64,000 nucleotides of DNA from an uncultured Christensenella sp. (lineage in GTDB: Bacteria > Bacillota > Clostridia > Christensenellales > CAG-917): assembly GCA_910578325.1 (NCBI GenBank), contig CAJTQT010000005.1:58363-122362 (forward strand), given 5' to 3'. The notes beneath the pieces were generated by a model that was given only the letters and a program-made list of their open reading frames with translations, did no database searches and had not been told where the DNA came from. Position numbers and translations under genes: made by a program. Shown here piece by piece: positions 36,254 through 44,766 of the stretch (the first letter of the stretch is position 1; every line of letters starts with the position of its first letter).

Positions 36254-36300
36254 ATTTCTATCCGTAAATTTGTTGTCAATCAACATTGAATTTAAAACTG

Positions 36301-36987
36301 CTATTCCTGCGCACAGTTGTCGCCGTCCGTCGTCAGAGAGTATCTGCAACAGTGTATTCCCGCCTGCTTTTCAAGTTCGTACACGCGCCTGTTCAGCCTT
36401 GCGAACTCTTCCATTATCGGGTCAGGCAACTTCACCTGATCCATCTCGGAATCGTTCACCCGTCTGCCTTCCTGCTTTACGATGCGTCCCGGCACGCCTA
36501 CAACCGTCGAATGCGGTGGCACGTCTTTAAGCACTACGCTGCCCGCGCCTATCTTGCTGTGCGCGCCTATTCGCACAGGTCCCAGAACCTTCGCGCCTGC
36601 CGACACCATTACGCCGTCTTCGAGAGTCGGATGCCGCTTGCCGGTATCCTTTCCCGTTCCGCCGAGGGTTACGCCCTGATAAAGCACAACGTCGTTGCCT
36701 ATCTCGGTTGTTTCACCGATGACAAGCCCCACGCCGTGATCGATAAATACGCGCGTTCCGATGACCGCCGCAGGATGAATATCCACGCCCGTGCGCGTCT
36801 TCGCGCGATACGAAATATGTAGAGCCAGCCGTTTCAATCCGCGCTCCCAGCACCTGTGCGCGCGTCTGTACGCGCACAAGGCTTTATATCCCGTATACGT
36901 CCGTTTCACGGCGTTTCGGGATACAGCGGCGGGGTCGCTTTCCATTATCTTGTCCAAATCGGCTCTTTTCTGCTCTTTGATCTTCAT
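36301..36987 (-). CDS. cysE: Serine O-acetyltransferase
   Basis: 228 residues. A left-handed beta-helix with hexapeptide repeats fills the C-terminal half: GVDIHPAAVIG, IDHGVGLVIGET (catalytic His), LYQGVTLGGTGKD, HPTLEDGVMVSAGAKVLG. The enzyme makes O-acetylserine from serine and acetyl-CoA, the first step of cysteine synthesis. It is shorter at the N-terminus than E. coli CysE, as usual in Bacillota. It lies between ftsH and cysS with small gaps (33 and 47 bp). The ribosome site is weak. Confidence 0.93.
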   Translation of the reverse strand: MKIKEQKRADLDKIMESDPAAVSRNAVKRTYTGYKALCAYRRAHRCWERGLKRLALHISYRAKTRTGVDIHPAAVIGTRVFIDHGVGLVIGETTEIGNDVVLYQGVTLGGTGKDTGKRHPTLEDGVMVSAGAKVLGPVRIGAHSKIGAGSVVLKDVPPHSTVVGVPGRIVKQEGRRVNDSEMDQVKLPDPIMEEFARLNRRVYELEKQAGIHCCRYSLTTDGDNCAQE

Positions 36988-37020
36988 ACAGGCTTTCCGG
37001 TTTATATTATATGAGCCCTG

Positions 37021-39060
37021 TTATTTATCCGTGTCCGAGCCGTCGTCGTTATTGCCCTCTCCGAGGCTATCAAACACGTTATCTTCCGCTTTTTCAGCGG
37101 TTTTGTTTTTGCGGAACGGTTTCTTCTTGCCCTCTTCGGGAGTTTGTTCGGGCTCTGCCGCAGGCACTTCCGCTCTCATTATCTTTGACGAGAACAGTCC
37201 TTCCTTATCCTCGCTTTCCTCTCCGAACAGCGCGTCTATTTCGTCCTCGTAAATCGTCTCTTTTTCGTACAGAGCCTTGACCATTGCGTCCATGATCGCA
37301 CGGTTTTCTTTGAGTATGTTGAGCGCGACTTTATACTGCTCGTCGAGTATACGTCTCACTTCCTCGTCTATCTTAGCCGCCACTTCGTCGCTGTAATTGA
37401 GTTGCGTCTGATAGTCGCGGCCGAGGAACACCTCTTCGCTCGCGCCGAGGTACATATTTCCCAGCGTGTCGCTCATACCCCATTCCGTAACCATCTTACG
37501 CGCGATTTTTGATGCGCGCTGAATATCGTTAGACGCGCCTGTGGATACGTCCTTGATCACTATTTCTTCTGCCGCGCGTCCTGCAAGCAGCATTGCGATA
37601 TCGTCCAGCAACTTGCCTTTCGTCTGATGATTGTCGTCCGTCTCCGGCAACGTAATCGTATAGCCCGCCGCCATTCCGCGGGGAATGATGCTGACTTCGT
37701 GCACGCTGTCGCAGTGCTTCATAAGTTTTGCCACGATTGCGTGTCCGCTTTCGTGATACGCGGTGATGCGCTTATCCGCTTCCGTGACGAGTCTGCTGCG
37801 TTTGGCAGGACCTGCCATAACCTTGTTTATCGCCTCGCTGATGTCTTTCATTGCGATAAGTTTGCGGTTTTCACGCGCTGCAAGTATTGCCGCTTCGTTG
37901 AGTATATTCTCTATATCCGCGCCCGTAAAGCCGGACGTCAGCCTTGCAAGGCTCTTGAAATTTATGTCGGCGGAAAGAGGTTTGTTTCTCGAATGTACTT
38001 TGAATATCTCCTCTCTTCCTTTGACGTCGGGTACGTTTACGTAAATCTGTCTGTCAAATCTGCCCGGACGCATAAGCGCGGGGTCCAGAATATCAGCGCG
38101 GTTTGTCGCCGCCATTACTATAATCGAACTGCTCGCTTCAAAGCCGTCCATCTGCACCAGCAACTGGTTGAGAGTCTGTTCTCTTTCGTCGTTTCCGCCG
38201 CCGAGTCCCGCGCCTCTCTGTCTGCCAACCGCGTCGATTTCGTCAATGAAGATGATGCAGGGCATATTCTTTTTCGCCTGCTCGAACAAATCGCGCACTC
38301 GCGACGCGCCTACGCCTACGAACATCTCTACGAAATCCGAACCGCTTATGGAGAAGAACGGAACGTTAGCCTCTCCCGCAACCGCTTTCGCAAACAGCGT
38401 TTTACCCGTTCCGGGAGGTCCTACAAGCAATACGCCTCTCGGAATACGCGCGCCTATATCCGTATACTTTTTGGGGAATTTAAGGAAGTCGACAATCTCT
38501 TGCAACTCTTGCTTTTCCTCCTCCGCTCCCGCAACGTCGCTGAAACGCACTTTTATGTCCCGCACCTGATTTGCGGTTGTCTTGCCGAAATTCATCGCCT
38601 GACTGTTCGCGCCCATCGATTTGCGGAGTATGATCACAAATATCACAGCGATAATCGCATACAGGATTATGGGTACAAGCAGGCTCGACAGCATTGAACC
38701 GCTCGACGGGTCGTTGTAGGATACGGGCAGACTGCGGATATATGACGCCAGTTCGGTATTGCCTGCCTGCAACGCCATCTCCGTCCACTTTTCCAACTGC
38801 TCCTGCAACACCGCTCTCGACGGAATGTTGGCATAATAGCCGAAACCTTTGTCGCCTTTGACTTTTATGCTGACGCTATACGAGCCGTCTACGTGCAATT
38901 TTTCTATCTTGAATTCTTGAAGCCAGGCTTCCAGACTGTCGCCCTCGCCCGAGTAATTGATTTCCGTCGGCGATGTGAGTTCGTACGCCAGTATAATGGC
39001 GACGATAACCATAATTATGACGGCTATCACTATTATAATGCGTTTGGTAGATGCTTTCAT
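37021..39060 (-). CDS. ftsH: ATP-dependent zinc metalloprotease FtsH
   Basis: 679 residues, AGGAGG-type site. Two membrane helices (about 7-27 and 122-145) enclose an extracytoplasmic domain. The AAA module has GPPGTGKT, the pore FVEMFVG, FIDEIDAVG and the second region of homology DPALMRPGRFDRQ; the protease has the zinc motif HESGHAIV and TGASNDIQRA. It degrades membrane and short-lived soluble proteins. The C-terminal 70 residues are a charged, low-complexity extension beyond the usual end. It probably begins the ftsH-cysE-cysS unit. Confidence 0.96.
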   Translation of the reverse strand: MKASTKRIIIVIAVIIMVIVAIILAYELTSPTEINYSGEGDSLEAWLQEFKIEKLHVDGSYSVSIKVKGDKGFGYYANIPSRAVLQEQLEKWTEMALQAGNTELASYIRSLPVSYNDPSSGSMLSSLLVPIILYAIIAVIFVIILRKSMGANSQAMNFGKTTANQVRDIKVRFSDVAGAEEEKQELQEIVDFLKFPKKYTDIGARIPRGVLLVGPPGTGKTLFAKAVAGEANVPFFSISGSDFVEMFVGVGASRVRDLFEQAKKNMPCIIFIDEIDAVGRQRGAGLGGGNDEREQTLNQLLVQMDGFEASSSIIVMAATNRADILDPALMRPGRFDRQIYVNVPDVKGREEIFKVHSRNKPLSADINFKSLARLTSGFTGADIENILNEAAILAARENRKLIAMKDISEAINKVMAGPAKRSRLVTEADKRITAYHESGHAIVAKLMKHCDSVHEVSIIPRGMAAGYTITLPETDDNHQTKGKLLDDIAMLLAGRAAEEIVIKDVSTGASNDIQRASKIARKMVTEWGMSDTLGNMYLGASEEVFLGRDYQTQLNYSDEVAAKIDEEVRRILDEQYKVALNILKENRAIMDAMVKALYEKETIYEDEIDALFGEESEDKEGLFSSKIMRAEVPAAEPEQTPEEGKKKPFRKNKTAEKAEDNVFDSLGEGNNDDGSDTDK

Positions 39061-39410
39061 CTGTCCTCCTTGTGGATGCTCTGAAAGTATATCGAATGTT
39101 ATGATACTATATTATTATAACACTATACGTTCAGTATATTATAAAAATCTAATACAAAAAAGTCAAATACAGAAACTTATTTTGGCAATTCTTGCGTAAA
39201 AGTTGTAGCAATCGGCTTTTCCTGCGCCAAAATTGTAAGCCCGAAGTGTTAAATACACATTAAATCCGACACCCGTTCACAATGCGCGGCGGGACTCCGA
39301 CGCCAAATGCGCTTTATATTCTTCATTTTCCAAAACCGATATTCTAATCGGATAAATTTCAAAGCATATAATTCCGTCCTTTCGATTTTATGCTAAATTC
39401 GCTCTTTTGC
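39061..39410. other. Non-coding region between divergent ftsH and rpsF
   Basis: About 350 bp, AT-rich, without an ORF with a ribosome site. It should hold the ftsH promoter (an AT-rich stretch with TATAATAA-like sequence around 39100-39120). I see no RNA gene here. Confidence 0.5.
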
Positions 39411-39439
39411 TTTACAAATCGGTTAAGTTAGTATATTAT
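39411..39439 (+). promoter_or_regulatory. Promoter of rpsF-ssb-rpsR
   Basis: TTTACA at 39411-39416, 17 bp, TATTAT at 39434-39439. The leader (about 70 nt) contains a small hairpin CCTTT-CCCG-AAAGG at 39474-39487 with a CCG loop, which might be an S6:S18 autoregulatory site. Confidence 0.6.
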
Positions 39440-39515
39440 TATTTAGCATTTGATACGTTTTCATTTGCAAAATCCTTTCCCGAAAGGGACGAAAGACCAA
39501 AAGGAGGTATCAGGT

Positions 39516-39797
39516 ATGGATAAGTATGAGATTCTCTACATTATTCGCGCCGGTGTCGACGACGACCAGAAAACCAAGGTCGTTGAAAAATTCGAGGCTC
39601 TCGTAGGCACTCTCGGCGGTTCTGTTGAATCGCTCGATAAATGGGGTATGAAAAAATTCGCCTACGAAATCGAAAAGCAAACGGAAGGTTATTACGTTCT
39701 TATGAACGTCGTTTGCTCCAAAGAGGCTCAGATTGAAATCGACAGATTGATGCGCAATGATGAATCGATAATCCGCCAAATGATTATAAAAAAGTAA
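39516..39797 (+). CDS. rpsF: 30S ribosomal protein S6
   Basis: 93 residues from the ATG at 39516 (AAGGAGG upstream; an outer in-frame codon at 39450 has none). The S6 fold is clear: MDKYEILYIIRAG, then KWGMKKFAYEIEKQTEGYYVLM and a C-terminal IIRQMIIKK. It binds S18 on the small subunit platform. First gene of rpsF-ssb-rpsR, the conserved bacterial order. Confidence 0.96.
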   Translation: MDKYEILYIIRAGVDDDQKTKVVEKFEALVGTLGGSVESLDKWGMKKFAYEIEKQTEGYYVLMNVVCSKEAQIEIDRLMRNDESIIRQMIIKK

Positions 39798-39818
39798 GCG
39801 GACAGTAAGGAGTAATAT

Positions 39819-40199
39819 ATGAACAAGGTATTTTTGATAGGCAATCTGACCAAGGACCCCGAACTGTCCTCTACTACAAGCGGTATAAAGTTTTGCAGAT
39901 TCACTCTCGCCGTTTCCCGCAGTTATGCCAAAGACGGCAAAAGAGAGACGGACTTCCTTCCCGTTGTAGTTTGGAGAGCGCAGGCGGACAATTGCGCGCG
40001 CTACCTCAAAAAAGGCAGCCGTGCGGCGGTTTGCGGCAGTATTCAGACAAGAACCTATGACGCACAGGACGGCTCCCGCCGTTATGTGACCGAAATCGCG
40101 GCGGACGAGGTTCAGTTCCTCACCACCAAAAACGAAGATGAGCGCGATGGAGCGGACTTCGACGATCTCAAACCCATCGACGACGACCTTCCATTCTAA
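39819..40199 (+). CDS. ssb: Single-stranded DNA-binding protein
   Basis: 126 residues, AAGGAG site. An OB fold fills residues 1-105 (MNKVFLIGNLTKDPEL, FCRFTLAV, FLPVVVWRAQADNCARYLKKG). The linker is very short and the acidic tip DDDLPF, which docks partner proteins, is intact. It protects single strands in replication and repair. Shorter than the usual 150-170 residues because the linker is reduced. Confidence 0.95.
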   Translation: MNKVFLIGNLTKDPELSSTTSGIKFCRFTLAVSRSYAKDGKRETDFLPVVVWRAQADNCARYLKKGSRAAVCGSIQTRTYDAQDGSRRYVTEIAADEVQFLTTKNEDERDGADFDDLKPIDDDLPF

Positions 40200-40219
40200 T
40201 TTAAGGAGTTAATAGCAAT

Positions 40220-40468
40220 ATGGCTGACGAAGTAAAAGCACCGCGCCCTGCAAAAAGAGCGCCTAAAAAGAAAGTTTGCATATTCTGCGTCGAGCACGCC
40301 CACGATATCGATTATAAGGACGTTGCAAAACTCAGAAGATTTATTACGGAAAAGGGAAAAATTCTTCCCCGCCGTATGAGCGGCATCTGCTCCAAGCATC
40401 AACGTCCGCTCGCAATCGCCATCAAGAGAGCAAGAGTTATGGCTTTGCTTCCTTATAAGGCAGACTGA
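40220..40468 (+). CDS. rpsR: 30S ribosomal protein S18
   Basis: 82 residues, AAGGAG site. A basic N-terminus is followed by CIFCVEHAHDIDYKDV, LRRFITEKGKILPRRMSG and KHQRPLAIAIKRAR, the S18 core. The two Cys of CIFC hint at a zinc-binding (C+) form. It pairs with S6. Last gene of its operon, ended by a terminator. Confidence 0.96.
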   Translation: MADEVKAPRPAKRAPKKKVCIFCVEHAHDIDYKDVAKLRRFITEKGKILPRRMSGICSKHQRPLAIAIKRARVMALLPYKAD

Positions 40469-40476
40469 CAAAAAAT

Positions 40477-40503
40477 GCGCACCGTAAATGGTGCGCTTTT
40501 TAT
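40477..40503 (+). terminator. Terminator of the rpsF operon
   Basis: Stem GCGCACC / GGTGCGC followed by TTTTTATT. Confidence 0.85.
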
Positions 40504-40524
40504 TAAAAAGCGCCACCTGCTCGT

Positions 40525-40780
40525 TGGCATTTTTTGTCTCCTACCGCGCAAAAGAATGTTTCACTATCAATCTTTTCTACCACTGTAAACTCCTGCCTCG
40601 TTTCGCGCTTTCTTTTGCTTGCTTATTTGCGCTTCGCGCACTTCTTTCAAATCTCACATCTCAACGGTCAGTTTTTATAAAACGCTATCTGCAAGGTGGC
40701 ATTTTTGTCTCCTACCGCGCAAAAGAATATTCCGCTATCAATCTTTTTATCATAGTGAACTCTTACATCGGTTCGCGTAG
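40525..40780. repeat. Imperfect direct repeat in a gene-free stretch
   Basis: Two copies of about 80 bp start at 40525 and 40697 (GGCATTTTTTGTCTCC and GGCATTTTTGTCTCC; shared core TCTCCTACCGCGCAAAAGAA). Between rpsR and the zinc-ribbon gene (40504-41000) I see no gene; a possible promoter for that gene lies at 40907-40936 (TTGCGT, TATAAT). Confidence 0.65.
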
Positions 40781-41000
40781 TTTTTATTACTATCGCTTAA
40801 AACCTTTTTCCGAACAAATCCTTAACGCTCTTAATCAATAAAAGGTATATGGCAGTTGCGCGCTACACAATATATACCCATCGAACCCGCGGCACGAATA
40901 TAATTATTGCGTTTGTTGCACCATAAGTGATATAATTTCGACATATTATTTATTGTCACACGTGACTGCGTGATAGGAAAAGTATAAGGAGTAAACTACT

Positions 41001-41828
41001 ATGCAATGTAAAAATTGCGGACAACAAATAGACGACAAGGCACCTTATTGCGGTTATTGCGGAACAATTACATCCAACAACGTGCAGTACACTGCCGCGC
41101 AGCAACAGTCTGCGGCATATCAATATGCCCAACAACCTCAGTATGTCGCACAAAACCCGCAACAACAGTATGCCGCCGCAGGGCAGCAGAAACCGCCTTA
41201 CTACAATTATGCTACACCGCAACAGCCGGTACAGTATTACACCGTTATCACGCCTCCTCCGCAACAGCCGCAACAACCTTCGGCAAACGGAACGGCGGCA
41301 CAACAGACCGTGACTGCGAATGCCGCACAGCAACAGCAAACCGCATCTAATAAAAACACATCACACCATACTGCGCAGAATACAGCCCACGCCGCAACGG
41401 CGCAACAGCCTGCCGCCGCAACTTATACGACAGTTCAGCAACCGACAGCGCAGTATTATAATCCGTCTCCCGCACAGCAACCTACGGCATACTATACAAC
41501 AGACCAGCAGGCGGCGTATTACAATTATGCCGCGCAGCAACCCGTACAAAATTATGTCGCGCAGGCTCCACAAAAACAACAGTCGACCGAAACAAATACT
41601 CTTGCTATATTAGGATTGATAATATCGTTTTTTATTCCGCTTGCAGGGCTTATCAGTTCGATTATCGGACTGTTGCGTGCAAACAGATATTCCGAGCGCG
41701 ATAGATATTGCGCTATTGCAGGAATAATAATCGGCGCAGTGTTATTGTTGGTTCAAATCATTCTTATTGCAGTATATGCAAATTCAATCGGTGCATTTTT
41801 TGCGCTTCTGAATGATTATAAAGGCTGA
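41001..41828 (+). CDS. Zinc-ribbon membrane protein with long Gln/Tyr/Pro-rich linker (DUF4190-like)
   Basis: 275 residues, AAGGAG site. A zinc ribbon with two CxxC pairs (CKNCGQQ and CGYCG) opens the protein. A low-complexity linker rich in Gln, Ala, Tyr and Pro runs to about residue 200. A DUF4190-like membrane part with two helices (about 207-230 and 245-268) ends it. It belongs to the same family as the two genes at 58688 and 59061, which have short linkers. Function unknown. Its terminator has been split by the mobile element that follows. Confidence 0.82.
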   Translation: MQCKNCGQQIDDKAPYCGYCGTITSNNVQYTAAQQQSAAYQYAQQPQYVAQNPQQQYAAAGQQKPPYYNYATPQQPVQYYTVITPPPQQPQQPSANGTAAQQTVTANAAQQQQTASNKNTSHHTAQNTAHAATAQQPAAATYTTVQQPTAQYYNPSPAQQPTAYYTTDQQAAYYNYAAQQPVQNYVAQAPQKQQSTETNTLAILGLIISFFIPLAGLISSIIGLLRANRYSERDRYCAIAGIIIGAVLLLVQIILIAVYANSIGAFFALLNDYKG

Positions 41829-41849
41829 ACGAAAATATCTTAAATACAC

Positions 41850-41863
41850 AAAACCGCACTTTA
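41850..41863. repeat. Left direct repeat of the mobile element (attachment site)
   Basis: AAAACCGCACTTTA, the left half of the zinc-ribbon gene's terminator. An identical copy is at 51281-51294, where the rest of the terminator (AGTGCGGTTTTT) follows. Confidence 0.8.
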
Positions 41864-41906
41864 TGGTGAATGTTTATAGGGAAAATCCAGACAACCAAAG
41901 CGAGTC

Positions 41907-41940
41907 TAAAATACCGTGATTCTTAAGTCACGGTATTTTA
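41907..41940. terminator. Terminator after the Shedu-like genes
   Basis: Stem TAAAATACCGTGA / TCACGGTATTTTA near the left end of the element; could act in both directions. Confidence 0.8.
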
Positions 41941-42018
41941 TTCATATATCACATTTTCTAATTTTTAAATTTCTAATATAAACCAGGTTTTTAAAGACTT
42001 CAATTTTATAAAAGACTA

Positions 42019-42543
42019 TTAGAAAGGCAAATCGTCATCAAACTCATTAAATGAATAAATTGGTTCTCCTATTCCCAAAAGATGTTTTGCTCGTTCCAAT
42101 AATTGATCGTAAGTGATGATATTAACTTGTTGGTAAGCCGAATTTAATATTCTAAATGCCTCTTTCTGCTTATCATTCCAATGATTAGAACGGCCATATA
42201 CCAGCATGCATTTTGGTTTAACAATTTCAATACCAGATACCCTTTGATGAAAGTCCAAAGAATCTGATTGCTTTTCGATACGGTGCAAATAATTTAAACA
42301 TTGAGAAATTGCCGATACCAACTCTGAAGATGGCGTATAGTTTCCATGTGAATCTGGTCCTGTCCAAAACTTTAAAAACGGGACTTTAATTTCTACCAAA
42401 TCAAGAAATCCATCGAATGATTGCATAATATAATCGGCAATATGATGTTCATCAATGTTTCTTTCGGTCAATATTTTAATGTATTCTGAACCAAGTATCC
42501 ACTTAAAATGATTCCTTTTCACTTGAAGATATCTTTTGTTCAA
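42019..42543 (-). CDS. Shedu-like nuclease domain (DUF4263), C-terminal half of a split gene
   Basis: 174 residues from a TTG inside the end of the preceding ORF. It carries the PD-(D/E)XK core of DUF4263/Shedu: DLVEIKVPF (catalytic E-x-K), then SSELVSAISQCLNYLHRIE and the strand KPKCMLVYGRS. The acidic C-terminus DDDLPF looks like the SSB tip. Together with the upstream ORF it would form a protein of about 330 residues, the normal size for Shedu antiphage proteins. The two ORFs differ by +1 at TTT-TAA-G (42502-42508), so this is a frameshifted gene, a rare programmed frameshift or two coupled subunits. Confidence 0.72.
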   Translation of the reverse strand: MNKRYLQVKRNHFKWILGSEYIKILTERNIDEHHIADYIMQSFDGFLDLVEIKVPFLKFWTGPDSHGNYTPSSELVSAISQCLNYLHRIEKQSDSLDFHQRVSGIEIVKPKCMLVYGRSNHWNDKQKEAFRILNSAYQQVNIITYDQLLERAKHLLGIGEPIYSFNEFDDDLPF

Positions 42544-43012
42544 ATATATGAATGATGTTTTTACGTTCCGCAGCAGTTATTGCCACACTTAAATTTTCAG
42601 TTAAAACTCCCGACTCATAGAGTTTATCTACTAATTTATCTGGTTGCAAATTCAGTGTAGCTACTTGTCTAAGAATTTTCGAGAGGCTATCATCTGAAAG
42701 AGAAATATATGAATCTTCTCCAAGACTTAAATGAATATAATTTTCTTTAATATAATCAATAAGTTTGTCAATTTGCTCATCAAGTAATGTAATCGTTTTA
42801 TCAGGCTTTTCAGTAAGCCATCCATTAGAATCTTTTGCATTATGTGAAATTTTTAATGAAATGATATAATCATCAGAAGTCTTGTGCTTATTGCGAAAAA
42901 AAACTGCAGTAGTCTTACTGCGAGGACCTTCTTTTAGTGTAGCAGATTTTATGTATTCTTGTCCATTTTGGGTTGAATGAACTATTTTCCAACCATTTAT
43001 TTTGCTGTTCAT
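42503..43012 (-). CDS. N-terminal half of the split Shedu-like gene
   Basis: 169 residues. It has no recognised motif by itself; a beta-rich first half (KINGWKIVHSTQNGQEYI) and a helical second half (TLLDEQIDKLIDYIKENY) fit the variable N-terminal sensor region of Shedu proteins. It ends 40 bp inside the nuclease ORF. The gap to the PD-(D/E)XK gene upstream is 44 bp, so it is part of the same operon. Confidence 0.65.
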   Translation of the reverse strand: MNSKINGWKIVHSTQNGQEYIKSATLKEGPRSKTTAVFFRNKHKTSDDYIISLKISHNAKDSNGWLTEKPDKTITLLDEQIDKLIDYIKENYIHLSLGEDSYISLSDDSLSKILRQVATLNLQPDKLVDKLYESGVLTENLSVAITAAERKNIIHIFEQKISSSEKESF

Positions 43013-43056
43013 TTATATTCCTTATAGTAGAAGAGTTTATTTGTTCTCGTAAAAAA

Positions 43057-43554
43057 TTATATTTTAGGTAATAGGGTTTTAAAATCCACGGCGCTCGTAC
43101 TTAAATCCCATTTCCCAACCCGCATTTTTTTAATTGTCTTACCGCTACCAAAATCCAATAAGTCCTCCCGATTAAGGTTGTTTAAAACTTTATTTAAACT
43201 ACCTAATCCAGCAGAAGAAAGAAGGAAAGCTTCAATAGGCTCGCATAGCTTGCAATAAGCCCACAATTGACCTAAATCGTGAAGATTAAGCTGGGTTTTC
43301 TTTGCTTCTATAAATGCTATGTTAGGTTTTCCTTTATTTATCACAATACCAAGCACATCGATTTGTATGTCAAGACCAATTGCTTGTGGATAATAATCGG
43401 CAATATCGTTTTGTTCTAAGAACACATCTAATGTCCTTGAATGAGAATCGATGGTAATTACCTTTGAACCCTTGTACTTGTCCTCTAAATATTGTTGAAA
43501 CCACACCCGCATAGGCTGATATAACTCAAACTCTTTTGTTACGTTATTCGCCAT
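43057..43554 (-). CDS. PD-(D/E)XK-type nuclease, probable restriction subunit
   Basis: 165 residues, overlapping the LAGLIDADG-fold gene by 11 bp. The core is IDVLGIV (Asp), then IAFIEAKKTQ (E-x-K) and LGQLWAYCKL, the order seen in PD-(D/E)XK nucleases and Hjc-like or restriction enzymes. Being small, it may need a partner for DNA recognition; the next gene upstream encodes a LAGLIDADG-fold protein that lacks its usual acids. Located in an operon with two methyltransferases, so it is likely to cut unmodified DNA. Confidence 0.7.
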   Translation of the reverse strand: MANNVTKEFELYQPMRVWFQQYLEDKYKGSKVITIDSHSRTLDVFLEQNDIADYYPQAIGLDIQIDVLGIVINKGKPNIAFIEAKKTQLNLHDLGQLWAYCKLCEPIEAFLLSSAGLGSLNKVLNNLNREDLLDFGSGKTIKKMRVGKWDLSTSAVDFKTLLPKI

Positions 43555-44416
43555 ATCCCAACAACCTCGCTAGATCCGTCCATGAATCAAAATGTTTGCC
43601 ACGAATTTCTTCTGGTAAATAGATGTCGCTTTCGTGAGGGTGAGCAGGTCTAACCTTTCTTTTTATAGGCTTCTCCCAATAGAACTTATGAGTCTTGGCA
43701 GGATCAATAAACTCCAGCAACTCATCACTATATTTTTCAAGTGCCTCTTGTTTGTGCTTAATATTAAAACCTATAGGCAGAAATTCATTAGCGAAAATTT
43801 TCACTTGATGTTCTTTCTTCCAAAAATATGGTTTTCCTTGATTAAATTTTTTAAGCTCTCCATCTCTAAAATTCGGATGCCCGAAATCTATAGTTTGGAC
43901 AGGCACATCAACCGCTTTCAACATATTAGCTATGTCAATTACCATATACCAATTACCAGGAATTTCTATATAAACTCGATGGGCACCATCTTGTCCATAA
44001 GCTATATTACTCTTTCTTATGTAACCAGTAACATCGGCAATGCCCCTCAACAGGGTTTTCTTTTCATCGGCAGTAATAGAAAACAATTCTGGATTCATTC
44101 TCATTGTTGAATGATGTCTACCACCACCTATAAAACGAAGAATTTCTCTCGTTATATATTCATCATTTGGTTTTACAAAAGTCATTACCGTAGAACGTTT
44201 AGTTTGCGTAACCGTAAGACTGTGTCCAATTAATGGTTCAACGATAGAGCGGATATCTACAGTGCTTGCTTTCACATAAACTCGCACATCTTTCATAACA
44301 TCGGTATATAAGTTTTTATGAGGAATATCAATTGTAACTCTCGTCTCGTTGTTGTCTCTTTGGATTTCACCGTTTCCAAGAATCATACCAAGCAGGTATG
44401 CCATTTCAGTATTCAT
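43544..44416 (-). CDS. LAGLIDADG-fold protein with altered catalytic positions
   Basis: 290 residues. Two LAGLIDADG helices are visible: YLLGMILGNG near residue 7 and TLLRGIADVTG near 125, about 115 residues apart, as in a single-chain homing endonuclease. The catalytic acid before the final Gly is Asn in the first and Thr in the second, so it may bind DNA without cutting, or cut in another way. A C-terminal basic region (KRKVRPAHPHESD) follows. It is not inserted in another gene and has no intein or intron context; it lies in a restriction-modification operon. A DNA-recognition role for the adjacent PD-(D/E)XK protein is plausible. Confidence 0.65.
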   Translation of the reverse strand: MNTEMAYLLGMILGNGEIQRDNNETRVTIDIPHKNLYTDVMKDVRVYVKASTVDIRSIVEPLIGHSLTVTQTKRSTVMTFVKPNDEYITREILRFIGGGRHHSTMRMNPELFSITADEKKTLLRGIADVTGYIRKSNIAYGQDGAHRVYIEIPGNWYMVIDIANMLKAVDVPVQTIDFGHPNFRDGELKKFNQGKPYFWKKEHQVKIFANEFLPIGFNIKHKQEALEKYSDELLEFIDPAKTHKFYWEKPIKRKVRPAHPHESDIYLPEEIRGKHFDSWTDLARLLGYGE

Positions 44417-44418
44417 AT

Positions 44419-44766
44419 TTATCTCCTATTAAAGCCTATTCTGTAGCCAAGATTAAACAGAAACTTAACTATATCATTGTTGTTTAATCTGTATGTAAAA
44501 TCATTTCTATATGCATTGTTATGTGTAAAACCAAGTCGTTTAACATTTATAGGTGGACAAGACCTTACATATAATCTTAGTTCAAGGCCCCATTTATTAG
44601 CATCATCCTGTAACAATATAATGCCATCATCACTAGAGTTTAAAGTTGTACCATATTCTCCGTTATAGCTATTTATAAAGTTAGTTATTGATGATATTTT
44701 TCCTTCCGCTTCTATAAAGCACTCCTCAGTTCTTAAAAACTCAACTAATTCTTCGTACATATTCAT
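44419..44766 (-). CDS. Hypothetical protein of the defence operon
   Basis: 115 residues, overlapping the cytosine methyltransferase gene by 4 bp and 2 bp from the LAGLIDADG-fold gene. Not recognised. Mixed alpha/beta composition with LRLYVRSCPPINVK in the middle. Such tight packing suggests a subunit or accessory of the restriction system. Confidence 0.65.
   Translation of the reverse strand: MNMYEELVEFLRTEECFIEAEGKISSITNFINSYNGEYGTTLNSSDDGIILLQDDANKWGLELRLYVRSCPPINVKRLGFTHNNAYRNDFTYRLNNNDIVKFLFNLGYRIGFNRR

Noticed and set aside
43544..44416. Homing endonuclease inside an intron or intein
   Set aside because: The gene is free-standing, in one operon with methyltransferases, and its flanks do not form a split host gene.
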